Assembly (NCBI GenBank): GCA_028622995.1
Contig: JAJQJQ010000005.1
Location: forward strand, 7,626,001-7,690,000
Direction of reading: 5' to 3'
Source of the DNA: Panagrolaimus kolymaensis
Lineage: Eukaryota; Nematoda; Chromadorea; Rhabditida; Panagrolaimidae
DNA length: 64,000 nucleotides
Below, piece by piece: positions 48,040 through 58,198 of this stretch (positions within the stretch are counted from its first letter, which is position 1; every line of letters begins with the position of its first letter). A program made the translations under genes and the position numbers. A model generated the notes under the pieces. That model was not told where the DNA came from. It did no database searches and saw only the letters and a program-made list of their open reading frames with translations.

Positions 48040-48772
48040 ATGGATTTCGCATATGAAATGGATCTTGAAGCTGAATTACAACTTGAAAATGAAGGAAATG
48101 GAATTCATTCAAAAACTCCTGCCGAAGATGTAGCGATAATCCGAAATTTGCCTAATCCCGTTCTCGACCAAGAAATTACAACATTTCCTTTTCAAATGGA
48201 TTACACTGGTGAAGTTGATTTGGATGCATATCTTCAACCTGAAGAAAGTGAAAATGGCGTTGTTGCTGGAACATTTCGAGGTCGTCCATTATTTGGTGAA
48301 AAGGTTGCACCACCTGAAGGGTTTAGAACCGTATCCCTAACAACTAATCATCGTCCTAATGGTATGTCTTTAATTTCTAAAACAACAAGGTGTTTTAATG
48401 TAATTTTTAGGTCAAACTCTTGTAAATATTACTGGAACAGTCAAAAACATTCTCTCATATGAATATGATCGTCAACCAAGCAAATATGTTCGATTGCAAA
48501 AATCTATGGCTCATTGTACGCGCAATGATTGGATGAATGAAGATTATTTGCCTGAACTTGAATCAGAAGAAATTGCATCGAATTTTATTAAAGCTTTGAA
48601 TCATCCAGAAATTTTTGAAGATGAAAAAGAAATTTCAAAATTGGAAGCCAATGATTTGTATGCTCGAATTGAAACGATTGCTGAAAAATCAAAGAAGAAA
48701 AACGAAGAAATCAAAGAAAATATTCTTGGTGGTGAAGAAGCAAAAGAACTTGTTGAAACTATTGCCGTTTAA
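48040..48772 (+). CDS. RNase H2 subunit C-like protein
   Basis: Exons 48040-48361 and 48411-48772 give 227 residues. The core GTFRGRPLFGEKVAPPEGFR matches the most conserved block of RNASEH2C (FRGR.L.GE.V..P.G), preceded by an acidic N-terminal region with a short strand-forming part (ITTFPFQMDYTGEVDLDAYL). RNASEH2C is a structural subunit that, with subunits A and B, removes ribonucleotides and RNA-DNA hybrids from genomic DNA in the nucleus. The tail is acidic and lysine-rich (EKSKKKNEEIKENILGGEEA), longer than in the human protein. The start is set by the TTTCAG acceptor six bases upstream of the ATG. The stop overlaps an AATAAA at 48771-48776. The call rests mainly on one conserved block. 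Confidence 0.75.
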
Positions 48773-48776
48773 TAAA
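48771..48776 (+). terminator. poly(A) signal overlapping the RNase H2C-like stop codon
   Basis: AATAAA shares two bases with the TAA stop at 48770-48772. Confidence 0.45.
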
Positions 48777-48957
48777 TTTTCATTAAATTGTCTTTAACGG
48801 GTGTTTGTTTATTTGTGTTATTTTTTAACTTTGTCAATTTTGTATAAATATTTTTTAACCTTTTGAAGTTTTTGTTTGCATCATTATTATTACTGGTTTA
48901 ATTCCAGATGCTTTCTATCTTGAACCATTAGCTTTTATGTAATATTTCTATGAGTTT

Positions 48958-48968
48958 TTTATTTTCAG
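48958..48968 (+). promoter_or_regulatory. candidate trans-splice acceptor before the torsin gene
   Basis: TTTATTTTCAG ends 8 bases before the ATG at 48977. It argues against the upstream in-frame ATG at 48950, which would then be intergenic. Confidence 0.5.
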
Positions 48969-48976
48969 TATTAGCA

Positions 48977-50097
48977 ATGAATTTATGGACGATTTATGTA
49001 TTAGTATTTTCTCTATTATCACCCGCTTCATCTGAAATCATTAGTATTATTGCTGGATCAAGTTTAGTGGGAGCTGTTGGAATTGGTCTTGGCTACCTTG
49101 GATTTCAAAGATGTTTTTTTGATTGTTGCAGCGAACTCAGACCTATTGAAGAAATTGGTAAGAGTTTTTATCTTGCTCTTATGTTTATAATGATTTTTAG
49201 AAACAAATTTAACGTTAACGCTTCAACGAAAACTTTATGGTCAACATCTTGCTATTCCTGCAATTAAGAATGCAATAATAAATCATTTAAAAACACCGTT
49301 AGTTTGTTTACATTAATTATGGTTTAAAACTAAAATGTTATGTGTGAATTTTTAGAGAACCTCAAAAAGCATTGACGCTTGCGTTGCATGGAATAACAGG
49401 AACAGGAAAGAATTATGTTGCTTCGATGATTGCTAAAGCCATGTTTACGAAGGGAATGGGATCTCGAAATGTTCATGTAATCAATGGTAATCGACACTTT
49501 TATGATGATAAAGAAATACATGATTTCAAAAATGGCTTAACTCACTGGATTCAAGGAAATTTAACATCTTGTAGCCATTCTCTCTTTATTTTCGATGAAG
49601 TGGATAAGCTTCCATCTCAAGTTATTGATGCAATCAAACCTTTCCTGGAACATAATATCAAAATAACATCATCTGATCCACGACGTGCTATTTTTATGTT
49701 TCTCTCAAACACGGGCGCAGAAGTCATAAGTCAACATGCTCTTCAATATGTTCAACAAGGAAAAGCGAGAGAATCCATATCGTTTATTGAAATGCAAGAA
49801 ATTATTGAATCAAGTGCATATAATCAAGGTGAAGGTGGATTCAAAAATTCTGAGCTTATTGGAAAGCATCTGATCGATTATTATATCCCGTTCTTACCAA
49901 TGACACGAACTCATGTGCTTTTTTGTATTCGAGATTATGCTAAACAAGAAGGAATACAACTTACTCATGAACAAGAAGAAAGAGTAGCTGAAGGATTAAC
50001 ATATTTTCCAAGAAGTGGTGGTAATGCTGGAGTCTTCTCTTCCTCAGGATGCAAACATGTCGCAAATAGAGTCAATTTAGAAAAATTCTCATTTTAA
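48977..50097 (+). CDS. torsin-family AAA+ ATPase
   Basis: Exons 48977-49157, 49201-49297 and 49356-50097 give 339 residues. The start MNLWTIYVLVFSLLSPASS is a signal sequence, followed by a second hydrophobic stretch (GSSLVGAVGIGLGYLGF). Torsins act in the ER and nuclear-envelope lumen with the activators LAP1/LULL1. The Walker A HGITGTGKN (about residues 104-112) with Asn after Lys is the torsin hallmark. The region before the AAA core (LYGQHLAIPAIKNAIINHLK) also matches. Walker B is LFIFDEVDKLP, and sensor 1 lies in AIFMFLSNTGAE. C. elegans has three torsins (tor-1, tor-2, ooc-5), and I cannot tell which this corresponds to. The C-terminus has the conserved SSSGCK-type cysteine. It is the last gene of the four-gene cluster. 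Confidence 0.93.
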
Positions 50098-50434
50098 ACA
50101 ACGGTGATATTCAACGAAGCTTTTATGAAGCTTGCCTTTAATTATTAAAACTGGTACTTTTAATTGTAAATTTGTATGTATTTGGTTTAGTTGCTTATGT
50201 TTGTTAGTCATTGCTTTGTAATAAAATTTATATTTTGTATGTAATAAAACTGGCAAGATTATTATAAATGTATAATAAAATATTTACAAATTCAAATTTT
50301 TTTTAAATGGACCTGATTTTAAAAAAAGCATGCGTAAATAAACGTAATTTACAGAAATAAGATATTAGGAAAAAGTATGATAAGGTAATTGTGACATTTT
50401 CATTGAATAATAGCTGCACTTAAAGGAGGTATAT
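50098..50434. other. convergent 3' intergenic region
   Basis: Between the torsin stop (+) and the stop of the four-span membrane protein (-). It contains AATAAA sites near 50219 and 50243 and nothing else supported. Confidence 0.5.
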
Positions 50435-51163
50435 TTAAGCAGTAGGTCTTGTAACAACCGTAGGGCCAAGGCCATCTGGTTCAAAATTAGGTCTTGATGA
50501 AGTTCCATCACCTTCAATAACCAAACTTGAAAGATTTCGCAATTGTCCATTGGGACAACTTCGATAAACAAGAATTGCAAAATAACCATAAGCAGCACCC
50601 GATAATAAAGCAAATGCAGTAGCAAAAAGATATGTCACAAATACACCAAAACGATATTTTAATCCTTCAAATATGCAAATCGCACAAACAAGGGTGGATA
50701 CGCCGAAGAAAAGCATGAAGAAAAGGGATACCAAAAAGTCCTGAAAAGTTTGGATTTAATGATTGAAAGATTGGAAAAGCTTTAGGTGTTTCAGTTAAGA
50801 AAAACTATTATTGAGTTAACTCTTTTTGTAAAAAGCAAAATACTAACCATTAAAGCAAAAGGAATAAAAACTTGTCCTCGTCCCATGGTAAATGTCTTTT
50901 TATGAACACCAAAGACATAACAGATCCACGTAACTAAGGAATATAAGAATGCATTCCATCCAGAAAATAATGCAATTCCAACACCATTAAATATAAATGA
51001 ACCAAGATAAAGGGTTATTAAAAGTCCCAATGGCGCTAACTAAAAACATATTTCATTGATTCGGATATATGAAATTAAACATTCAAAAGCTTACCCAATG
51101 TATAGTTTTTAAAACTCCAAAAGGCCATCCTTTTGGAAATTCTGAATCAAATTGCAGTGGCAT
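50435..51163 (-). CDS. four-span membrane protein (MARVEL-like)
   Basis: Exons 51163-51095, 51039-50848 and 50740-50435 give 188 residues, all phase 0 with good sites. Hydrophobic segments are spaced as in a four-helix protein: PLGLLITLYLGSFIFNGVGI, then FLYSLVTWICYVFGV, then ALMDFLVSLFFMLFFGVSTL, then FVTYLFATAFALLSGAAYGY. The N-terminus is short and cytosolic, and the tail is Ser/Pro-rich (GDGTSSRPNFEPDGLGPTVV). The topology resembles MARVEL/synaptophysin-like proteins of vesicle or junction membranes, but I see no strict signature, so this is family-level inference. The start is the only upstream in-frame ATG, followed at once by the first exon. Confidence 0.75.
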
Positions 51164-52603
51164 TTTTTCCTTCAAAAAAAGGAAAAAAATTAAAACAAGT
51201 TTTTTGTAAATGCGCGAAAAATTAAATTAAAAAGAAGCAACGACCCTGAAATTAATTTATAACAAAATTCTAAAAAAGATATAATCGATCAATGGAGCTG
51301 ACATGACGGATTGGCACACACATCCTGCCACAAGCAATAAAAAAATAAGATCGGTGTTGGGGAGACTCAATTTTTTGGAGAAAAAAAATGGGAAGAGTTT
51401 TTTTGTTTCTCAATTTACTGCTGTTGCTGCTATTTCTGACCAATGGTGGTGGTGAACATGGCGGAGGAGGAGGAAGAATGAGAGAGAGTCCAAAAAATTG
51501 CTCACAAATAAAAGAGGGTGAACAAAACAATGTTTTTTAAAAATAAAAAAACAAGGGAAGAAAAAAGTGACACTTATTTTCGTTTCATTTTTGAACTGCG
51601 CAAAAAAAGAGAGAGAATTATAATAAGCAAGCGATATTCTAACAAATAATGAAAAAAATATGCAGTTGCAAGTGACGCGGTTGCTTGTGAAATTATGAAA
51701 GAATCTTATGAAATTTTTTAAGGAGACGTCTCTCTATTTTTAAAGGAATTTTGATCATTACTTTTGGTTCAAAAAAATCAAGGATAAATGGGTTGTTTTC
51801 AATTACCGTAATAAGCTAGTTTAAAAGAATTTATAAAATGCCATTAATTTTATAAATGGCTGATTATAATATAACTAAAAGAAAAGATGACGTTTGTTGA
51901 GATGAGTGAAAGGCAACTAAAAATAAACACGAAATAAAAAGTTTAATATAAACGGTTTTTATTTGCAACATAACTTCCTACTAAAATAGCTTTTCCAAAT
52001 TATTTAGAAAGTGAAAACTAAAACTTTTCGATGAACGTTCCATGCTATGTTTTTGAGAGTGAATAAGCCTTGTTCTAAAAAAACATGACTCATGTTTGAT
52101 AATAAAATAAAATTGCAAAAAAAAGGTTGAAAATCATGAACATTGGAAAAAAGAGATGCGTGAAAAATGGAAAAACACTACCGCAACAAACAAAAAAGTT
52201 TTAAACGCAACAACAAACAATAAATAAAAAATTGGAAGAATTTATGTTGCGCGTGGTTTAACACACACACCCAAAATAAAGAAGAAATAAATGAATTGAA
52301 ACCGGATTTTATTTTTGGTCGAGACATGAATTTTTCAATTCAAAAGAATTTTAAAGAAAAATAATCCAATCAATTTTTTGTTACTAATTAAGGGTAGATA
52401 AAAATGCGAGGAAATATAACTTAAATATTGCCATTCCTAAATATGTACACAAATAATCATTATGGAAAAGAGATTCTTGAATTAATGAAGAAAAAACGCA
52501 TTTTTCTTTAACGAGGTGGTAGATGGGTAGTAAGTAATAATTGAAGTGAATTTGCAAATGAGGACAAGAACCTTCTTGCCGCCGCCTCAACAATGTTAAG
52601 TGC

Positions 52604-52680
52604 CTTGATTCAAGGTCAAAATTGCAAATATTTTATTTTTTACAACGTATTTTTAGTTAAATAAATTTTTAGTAAAACTG
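52604..52680 (+). repeat. dispersed direct repeat, copy A
   Basis: CTTGATTCAAGGTCAAAATT and the following bases match copy B at 54780-54857 closely over about 78 bp. Weaker similarity extends upstream to about 52571. Confidence 0.75.
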
Positions 52681-52714
52681 TCCTCCTCCCGCCATACTAA
52701 TTGAAAATGTATCT

Positions 52715-52840
52715 GTCTGTGGTATGTTACATCTGAGTTTTGCCTGATGATGTTGGCGTCATTGGATGGCGCGGATGAAATGAGCGACCTCATCTTCTGG
52801 AGGCGCATCTTTGTCTCAGGACGAGGGCAGATAAAAATAA
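52715..52840 (-). other. G+C-rich island, possible orphan terminal exon or small RNA
   Basis: A sharply G+C-richer stretch in A+T-rich DNA. On the minus strand a pyrimidine-rich run ending CCTGAG at about 52817 is followed by a frame reading KDAPPEDEVAHFIRAIQ and a TGA stop, which looks like a real C-terminus with coding-like codons. On the plus strand TGCCTGATGAT and GGGCAG could close a box C/D-like structure. No neighbouring exon could be linked, so the nature is open. Confidence 0.3.
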
Positions 52841-52946
52841 TGTCGAATAATAATAATTAACTCTTTCATTGTTCCTTTGTCATTTTGTTGGCATTTAAAA
52901 ATGATCCAAAGAAAGAAATTTAAATAAAAAAAATGTGCACAAACGT

Positions 52947-52970
52947 GAATGAATGAATGAATGAATGAAT
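52947..52970. repeat. GAAT tetranucleotide microsatellite
   Basis: About six perfect GAAT units, about 55 bp upstream of the kinase ATG. Confidence 0.9.
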
Positions 52971-53025
52971 GAACGTGAAAATAGGCTAGATTGGGTTTTC
53001 ATTGCATTTAATTGTTGGTGGAGTG

Positions 53026-54637
53026 ATGACGCTTAAATTTAAAGATGATGTTCTTCATTGTGGTTTGGATACTCTGGATATTATTGAAAATGATAAACGT
53101 TTTGAACTTTGTAAAAATAAATGGTGGCGGTGCAAAGAAGATGAATTCGATAGTTCTATGGCAAATGTGTAAGTTTTTTATTATTATTACTCTATGTTTA
53201 AAAACGATTTATTTAAATTCAATTTCTATTTACATAAATATTGAAATAATAAGTAACTGTTTTGAATAATACAGACATTTGCATCTAATTGCATCGACAA
53301 CTATATACACATTTTTGTTATAAGAATTTTTTATATGAATAGTTTTTAGGAAAGATATCATGGAGAATATTTGTGTAAAATTTATGAAAAATAATGCTCA
53401 AATAAAGAAATATGTTGATGAGGGTGGTTTTGGTGAAGTAAGAAGGATGTATTTTAAAGGATGTGATACTGAATTCGTGGAAAAAGTTTCTAAAATTATA
53501 AAAAGGAGATTGCCAGCAGTAGCTGAAGCTGATGCTTTTACGGCATGTCATGATTATGAATATATTCCGAAGATGGTTTACTGTGGCTACAATGCAGATG
53601 GAAAATGGTGTACAGTAATGGAATATATCAAAGGTGGCACTCTTGAATATCATGTTGAAAATTCAAAAATTCCAGATGAAGGGAAAAAAACTATCGCATA
53701 TCAAGTTGCTCTTGCTTTGGAACATTTACATGTAAATGGCTTAACACATGGGGAGTTTTTTAAAACTGATGTAAATGTATTTAGTTTATTTTTAGTGATC
53801 TCAAACCTAATAATGTTGCTTTAACGCTAACCGGCGATGTTCGGCTTTTGGATTTCGGCAATTCTCGGTTTATTACTTTATATAAACATTTTCCAACTTC
53901 ACTTATTCCTTATACAGCTCCAGAATTGATCCTCGAACATGAAAAACTTGATGGATTAGCTACTGATCGGTGGACTTATGGAATTCTTCTTGCTTATTTG
54001 ATCCAAGGAAAGGAACCTTTTACTATTAGGAAAGCGAAACAATTTCGAAAAGCTGGTGGTTATGGAGTACCAAATCTTGAAGGAATTCATGATGAAGCTG
54101 CTAAAGAACTTATTAATGGTCTTTTACAACATGATCCAAATAATCGCCTCAAGAATATTTCAAGACATCGTTATTTTGAAACTGTTGAAAATGATCCACC
54201 ATTCAAACCAATGAATATTCTAAAGGCTGATGAAACTTCTGGAAATAATGGAACAAACTTTTTAAGCAATAATCGTGTAATCACGAAACTACGAAAGGTC
54301 ATGGATAGAAAATGTTATTCTAATGATTTTGTCGAGGTGCACCCAATTCTTCAACGATTGGGTCTTCGAATACCTTGTAAAGCTTATTTAAATACATTTA
54401 AGAAGCGACCAGGTGGTGGTGGAGACGCTGGGTGAGTATGTCTTTTCCATTTTTGTCACAAAGTAAGTTATATTTTTCTTGTTAAAGATAATTTTCGGCT
54501 ATGTAATATAAAAAAGATTGTTTTGTTTTAGGCATTTTTATCTCACCGAATGCTCATTGAAAATGATGGATCTGTACGATGAATTTGTGGCGAGTTGCAT
54601 GAATAATATGAAATGCCTGAGAAACTTTACTTTTTAA
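53026..54637 (+). CDS. atypical protein kinase-like protein
   Basis: Exons 53026-53168, 53350-53754, 53796-54431 and 54532-54637 give 429 residues. A kinase fold is clear: loop region VDEGGFGEVRRMYFKG, hinge CTVMEYIKGGTLEYHV, activation segment start RLLDFGNSRF, IPYTAPELI, DRWTYGILLAYLIQGKEPF, and DPNNRLKNISRHRYF. Deviations are a weak glycine loop (EGGFG without the first Gly), a weakly defined VAIK lysine, and a catalytic loop that reads HGDDLKPNN as spliced, against HRDLKPEN. The DFG aspartate is kept. It may be a low-activity kinase or a pseudokinase. The family branch is not identified. The first 108 residues have no recognised domain. The exon 2 donor (GTTTTTTA) is weak and decides the HGDD reading. 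The gene is bracketed by the direct repeats at 52604 and 54780. Confidence 0.8.
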
Positions 54638-54779
54638 TGTTTGTATATTTTTGTCTTTGAATATGCCAATAAAATATTTTAATTTTTATACATATTTTTA
54701 TCTTCCATTCTCGTTATTTCTTATTCGTCTCTTTTAATTCTGCTTAATTTAGGAGGCTTCTTCGGACGTTTAAGAGTAT

Positions 54780-54857
54780 CTTGATTCAAGGTCGAAGTTG
54801 CAAATATTTTACTTTTTTACGGCGTAGTTTTAGTTAAATAAATTTTGAGTAAAATTG
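54780..54857 (+). repeat. dispersed direct repeat, copy B
   Basis: Same orientation as copy A at 52604-52680, about 2.2 kb apart; the two flank the kinase gene. Confidence 0.75.
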
Positions 54858-55103
54858 TATTTAAAAATAGCTGAGAAGTTAATAATAAGCGAAAATATTC
54901 ACAATAATTATCTGACGGAAGTAAATATTACCATTTTCTTTCTCAAAGATGAAGAACAAACAATTTTGACACCCACCAAATTCTCGAACATTTACATTTA
55001 TGCTAATTTTAAAATGATCCTCAACTTTTTCCAACAAAAAAAATCAAACATCTTCATTTTATTCATTTCAACAAGTTTCAAACTCCCGGCATCGTTGGTT
55101 GTG

Positions 55104-56481
55104 ATGTTTCTCAAACTTTTATTCATTTTCTTGGCATTGGTGTATGGTATGTCTGTTTATTCTTGCTGCTTTTCATTAATTTTCTTCAAACTTTTCAGCT
55201 TCTGCTATCGACACCAAATTTGTAACAAATTCTACCAACTATAACGTAAATACAAGTAAGTTTATGTTTATTACAATATTCTTTACTTTTATCTTTAAAT
55301 TGATTATTTTTTTAGTTGGTAAATGTCAAAGAAATGCCACTTTTTTTCAAGAAAATAATATCACATTTGTTTATGGTTTGCTTGTTGATTGTAAAGCATT
55401 CATCTTTGATTCAAGTAATAATGATACCTGGGAATACCTATCAGATATTATGACTGGAGCTGAAACAGACAACAACCGATGTTTTGGAAATGATTTCACT
55501 GTTGAACTTCAAGTTCAAGCTAAAACTCGAAAGCTGATGCTCTTTGTTTTGGATAAAGATAATGTTATTTTTCACCGAATTCCTCTTGAAACTGATATTC
55601 TACCATTCTTTTCACAACCAATACCAATGGAATACCTCAAAGATGGACCAAAATGGAAAAAACGTGGAAGTTCAGAAATTTATCAAAAATATGCTTATGC
55701 TGGAGCCGTAACTGGAAATGTTGTTAGTTTGGTTTCAACTGTAAGTTTTTATTTGATTTAACTGTAACTATTTATGTCCTGTGCTAGTTGTAACATATGC
55801 TTGTATATTTTCTTATTTAATAACTATGTTTTATAGAGTGTTGCTGGCTTTCATATAACTGTTGGAATTCGAAAAGAGAAGAATATGGATTATCGGTGCA
55901 TCCTTTCTCCACAAGTAAAAGATTATTATCCTCCACTTTATTTGGATGTGGTTCCATCTACCGATTGGAGATATCCTCTTTTATTGGAACAATATCCTGA
56001 AGTCATCGGTGAAAAAAAAACTTCGCGTGAAGAATACTATCTTGGTTTAATTTCGTGGCTATGGATTCTCTGCATTGTTATTACAATCTTGGCTGTCATC
56101 ATGTCAATCATAACTGGAGTTATTTTAAATCGTATTCGTGAAGCTAAAATGAAGCTTGGAGTTGCTGTTGAAGCCTTAATTGCATCCTCATGTACCAATC
56201 CTGAACATCAACTCAAGCGATCGGCATTGTTAACCAGATGTGGATTTCCTTCTGTTGAACTCAATGATGCCAATGTCGTCACTGGTGTATCACTTCAAGA
56301 TGAAGCTGGACTTCAAAATGTTAATGAATATGGTAAGAATTTATGAAGAAACGTAAAGAAATAATAATTTAATATTTTAGATGTTCTCGCTGAACAAATT
56401 CGTCGTGTACAAGCAGCGCCTCTTCCAGAAAAAAGTAACAAATCTGTTTCACAATCCGTCACAAAGTCATCAAAACGATAA
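55104..56481 (+). CDS. type I membrane glycoprotein, unrecognised
   Basis: Exons 55104-55146, 55199-55255, 55316-55740, 55837-56332 and 56381-56481 give 373 residues with consistent phases. The start MFLKLLFIFLALVYASA is a signal peptide. The luminal part carries several N-x-S/T sites (NSTN, NATF, NITF, NDTW) and a few cysteines (GKCQRNATFF, VDCKAF, NRCFGND). A single span follows (SWLWILCIVITILAVIMSII, then TGVIL), then a cytoplasmic tail of about 100 residues rich in K/R/S and ending KSVSQSVTKSSKR. No family was recognised, so a cell-surface receptor or adhesion role is only inference. An upstream in-frame ATG at 55014 would give a longer N-terminus but hide the signal sequence, so 55104 is preferred. 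It is 285 bp before LRR1 on the same strand. Confidence 0.75.
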
Positions 56482-56765
56482 TTATGCTTTATTTTTGTAC
56501 TTTTGTTTTTTGTAAAAAGTGTAATTTTGAATAAATAATATATTTCTAAAAGCTTTGGTGGATTTTTTTTCAAACATCGTCCAAATTTAATCGTTTCAAT
56601 CAAACATAAGAATCTCCCATTGCAAATTGGCGTATCGTCTTGAACGATTTATGCCAGTATTTTGAGAAAAATAAAATTGCAACGTTGCTAAAAGTTTTTT
56701 ATAAAAAATAAACTGTGTTTTTTCTTTTGAACTTTGCTTTCGATTATTTTTGCAATTCAATCATC

Positions 56766-58198
56766 ATGAAGTTTAATTGTAAATATTCAAAAAGTCATAC
56801 TGGTAAACCAACCAAACCCGTTCCTGTTCAAATTGGATTATCTCGAAGAAATTCTTCTTTAATATTAGTGGTAAATCAAAAGAAATCTCAAGACAAATAT
56901 ACTATTAGTTCTGCAAATATTCGAGAAATTCATAGCAAATTCAAAAAGAAAGGAAAAGCAACTATCGAATTTAAGAATCCTGAATTTATGATATTGATCT
57001 CAGATGTAAGTGTCTCGTTTTTTGTCGTTTTATTTTTAACGACTATATCGTTCGTTGTTTTCGTAGTATGTTGTTGTTAATCTTGTAATTTTATCTTTTT
57101 AGGCTTCACCTCCTGAACTTGATAAAGCTCTTCGACTTATTTCATTAGCTGCTCGTGGAGAATCTACTGCTCAAATCGATATCGATAATGAATTAAGCTC
57201 TGTAATTCCAATTCTAAAAAAGAAAGATCTCAAATTAAGTGAAAATATTACTGATGTCAGAGAATATCCCAAAACAGAAGGATTTTCTGCAAGCTTACAA
57301 GAACTTAGAATCAATACACATCGTATGAAATCCGTCGACATTCGCTGGTTCGCATTGAAACATTTGACCTTTCTTGACTTATCCAACAACGTACTTGGTA
57401 AAATGGATGAATTTGATTGGAAGAAATTTAACAGAATTTCAAAACTTACTTCTTTGACAACTTTGTTATTGGATAATAATGGATTTACTGAATTACCCGT
57501 TGACTTTGTTCAATCACTTCCGAAATCGTTGGAAGCATTATCTTTGAATCGAAATGGATTGGTATATCTTCCCGATGAACTTTGTGATTTGTCTCAATTG
57601 ATGGACTTTGCCGCTGAATATAATCCTTTAGAAGAACTTCCTGAAGATGTAAGTGTTTAATATGAAAAGCTTTACATGTTAATTGTTTTTTAGTTTTTCC
57701 ATATGTGCCGACGCATACGATCTGTTCGTGTTTCTGATACTAATATCATCACTCATCCAAGCACTCTACGAAATTTCCGCTTAGATCTTTTTAGAAGCAG
57801 TGCAATCGGTAATAATTTTACTGTTCCTGAACGACCTAAACTTGGAGTTGGATCCTTGTTTTCAATCGCATCTGCAAAAGTTTATGATTATCGGTGAGTT
57901 AATAGTTTTTGTTCGTTCTTTTTTAAACTTTTTTTATTTTAGCAGCATATTCTATTCACTTCCTCCAACTGTTCGATGGCGAATGCGTGAAGGACTTTTT
58001 CGATGTGATCATTGTTATCGGCTTTATCCAGTGGGATCAAAGAAGGCTGTCATCGTTCAACCAATTTCGGCAAGTGCTGTTGCTACTAATATCGCTGTTC
58101 CACAAGGACGTCCAAGTTTGGTTAATTTGCTCGATTCAACCTGTGTGAAATGTTACAGTGGTCTAACATCTATGCAGATGTATACACGATATTCTTAA
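56766..58198 (+). CDS. lrr-1: LRR1, leucine-rich-repeat substrate receptor of CUL2 ubiquitin ligase
   Basis: Exons 56766-57005, 57103-57648, 57694-57893 and 57943-58198 give 413 residues. The N-terminus starts MKFNCKYS, like human LRR1, and a small beta domain holds KGKATIEFKNPEFMILISD. The middle has four to five LRRs (LKHLTFLDLSNNVLG, LTTLLLDNNGFTELPVDFVQ, LEALSLNRNGLVYLP). The C-terminal part is a cysteine module (FRCDHCYRLYPVG, STCVKCYSG) as in LRR1. LRR1 recruits substrates to CUL2-RBX1; in C. elegans and vertebrates it drives unloading of the CMG helicase at replication termination and controls germline and cytoskeletal targets. The acceptor of the last exon has a second AG three bases on, so one residue is uncertain. 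Confidence 0.82.

Larger units (their letters stand above)
51164..53025. other. intergenic region with microsatellite, repeat copy and G+C-rich island
   Basis: Upstream of the membrane-protein gene (-) and of the kinase gene (+). The minus-strand frames at 51270-51530 (proline run PPPPPCSPPP) and 52384-52593 lack support. Items listed separately are the G+C-rich island 52715-52840, the dispersed repeat 52604-52680 and the GAAT microsatellite 52947-52970. Confidence 0.5.

Noticed and set aside
51270..51530. Proline-rich minus-strand frame as a gene
   Set aside because: The run comes from GGA/GGT repeats; no splice signal, start context or family support.
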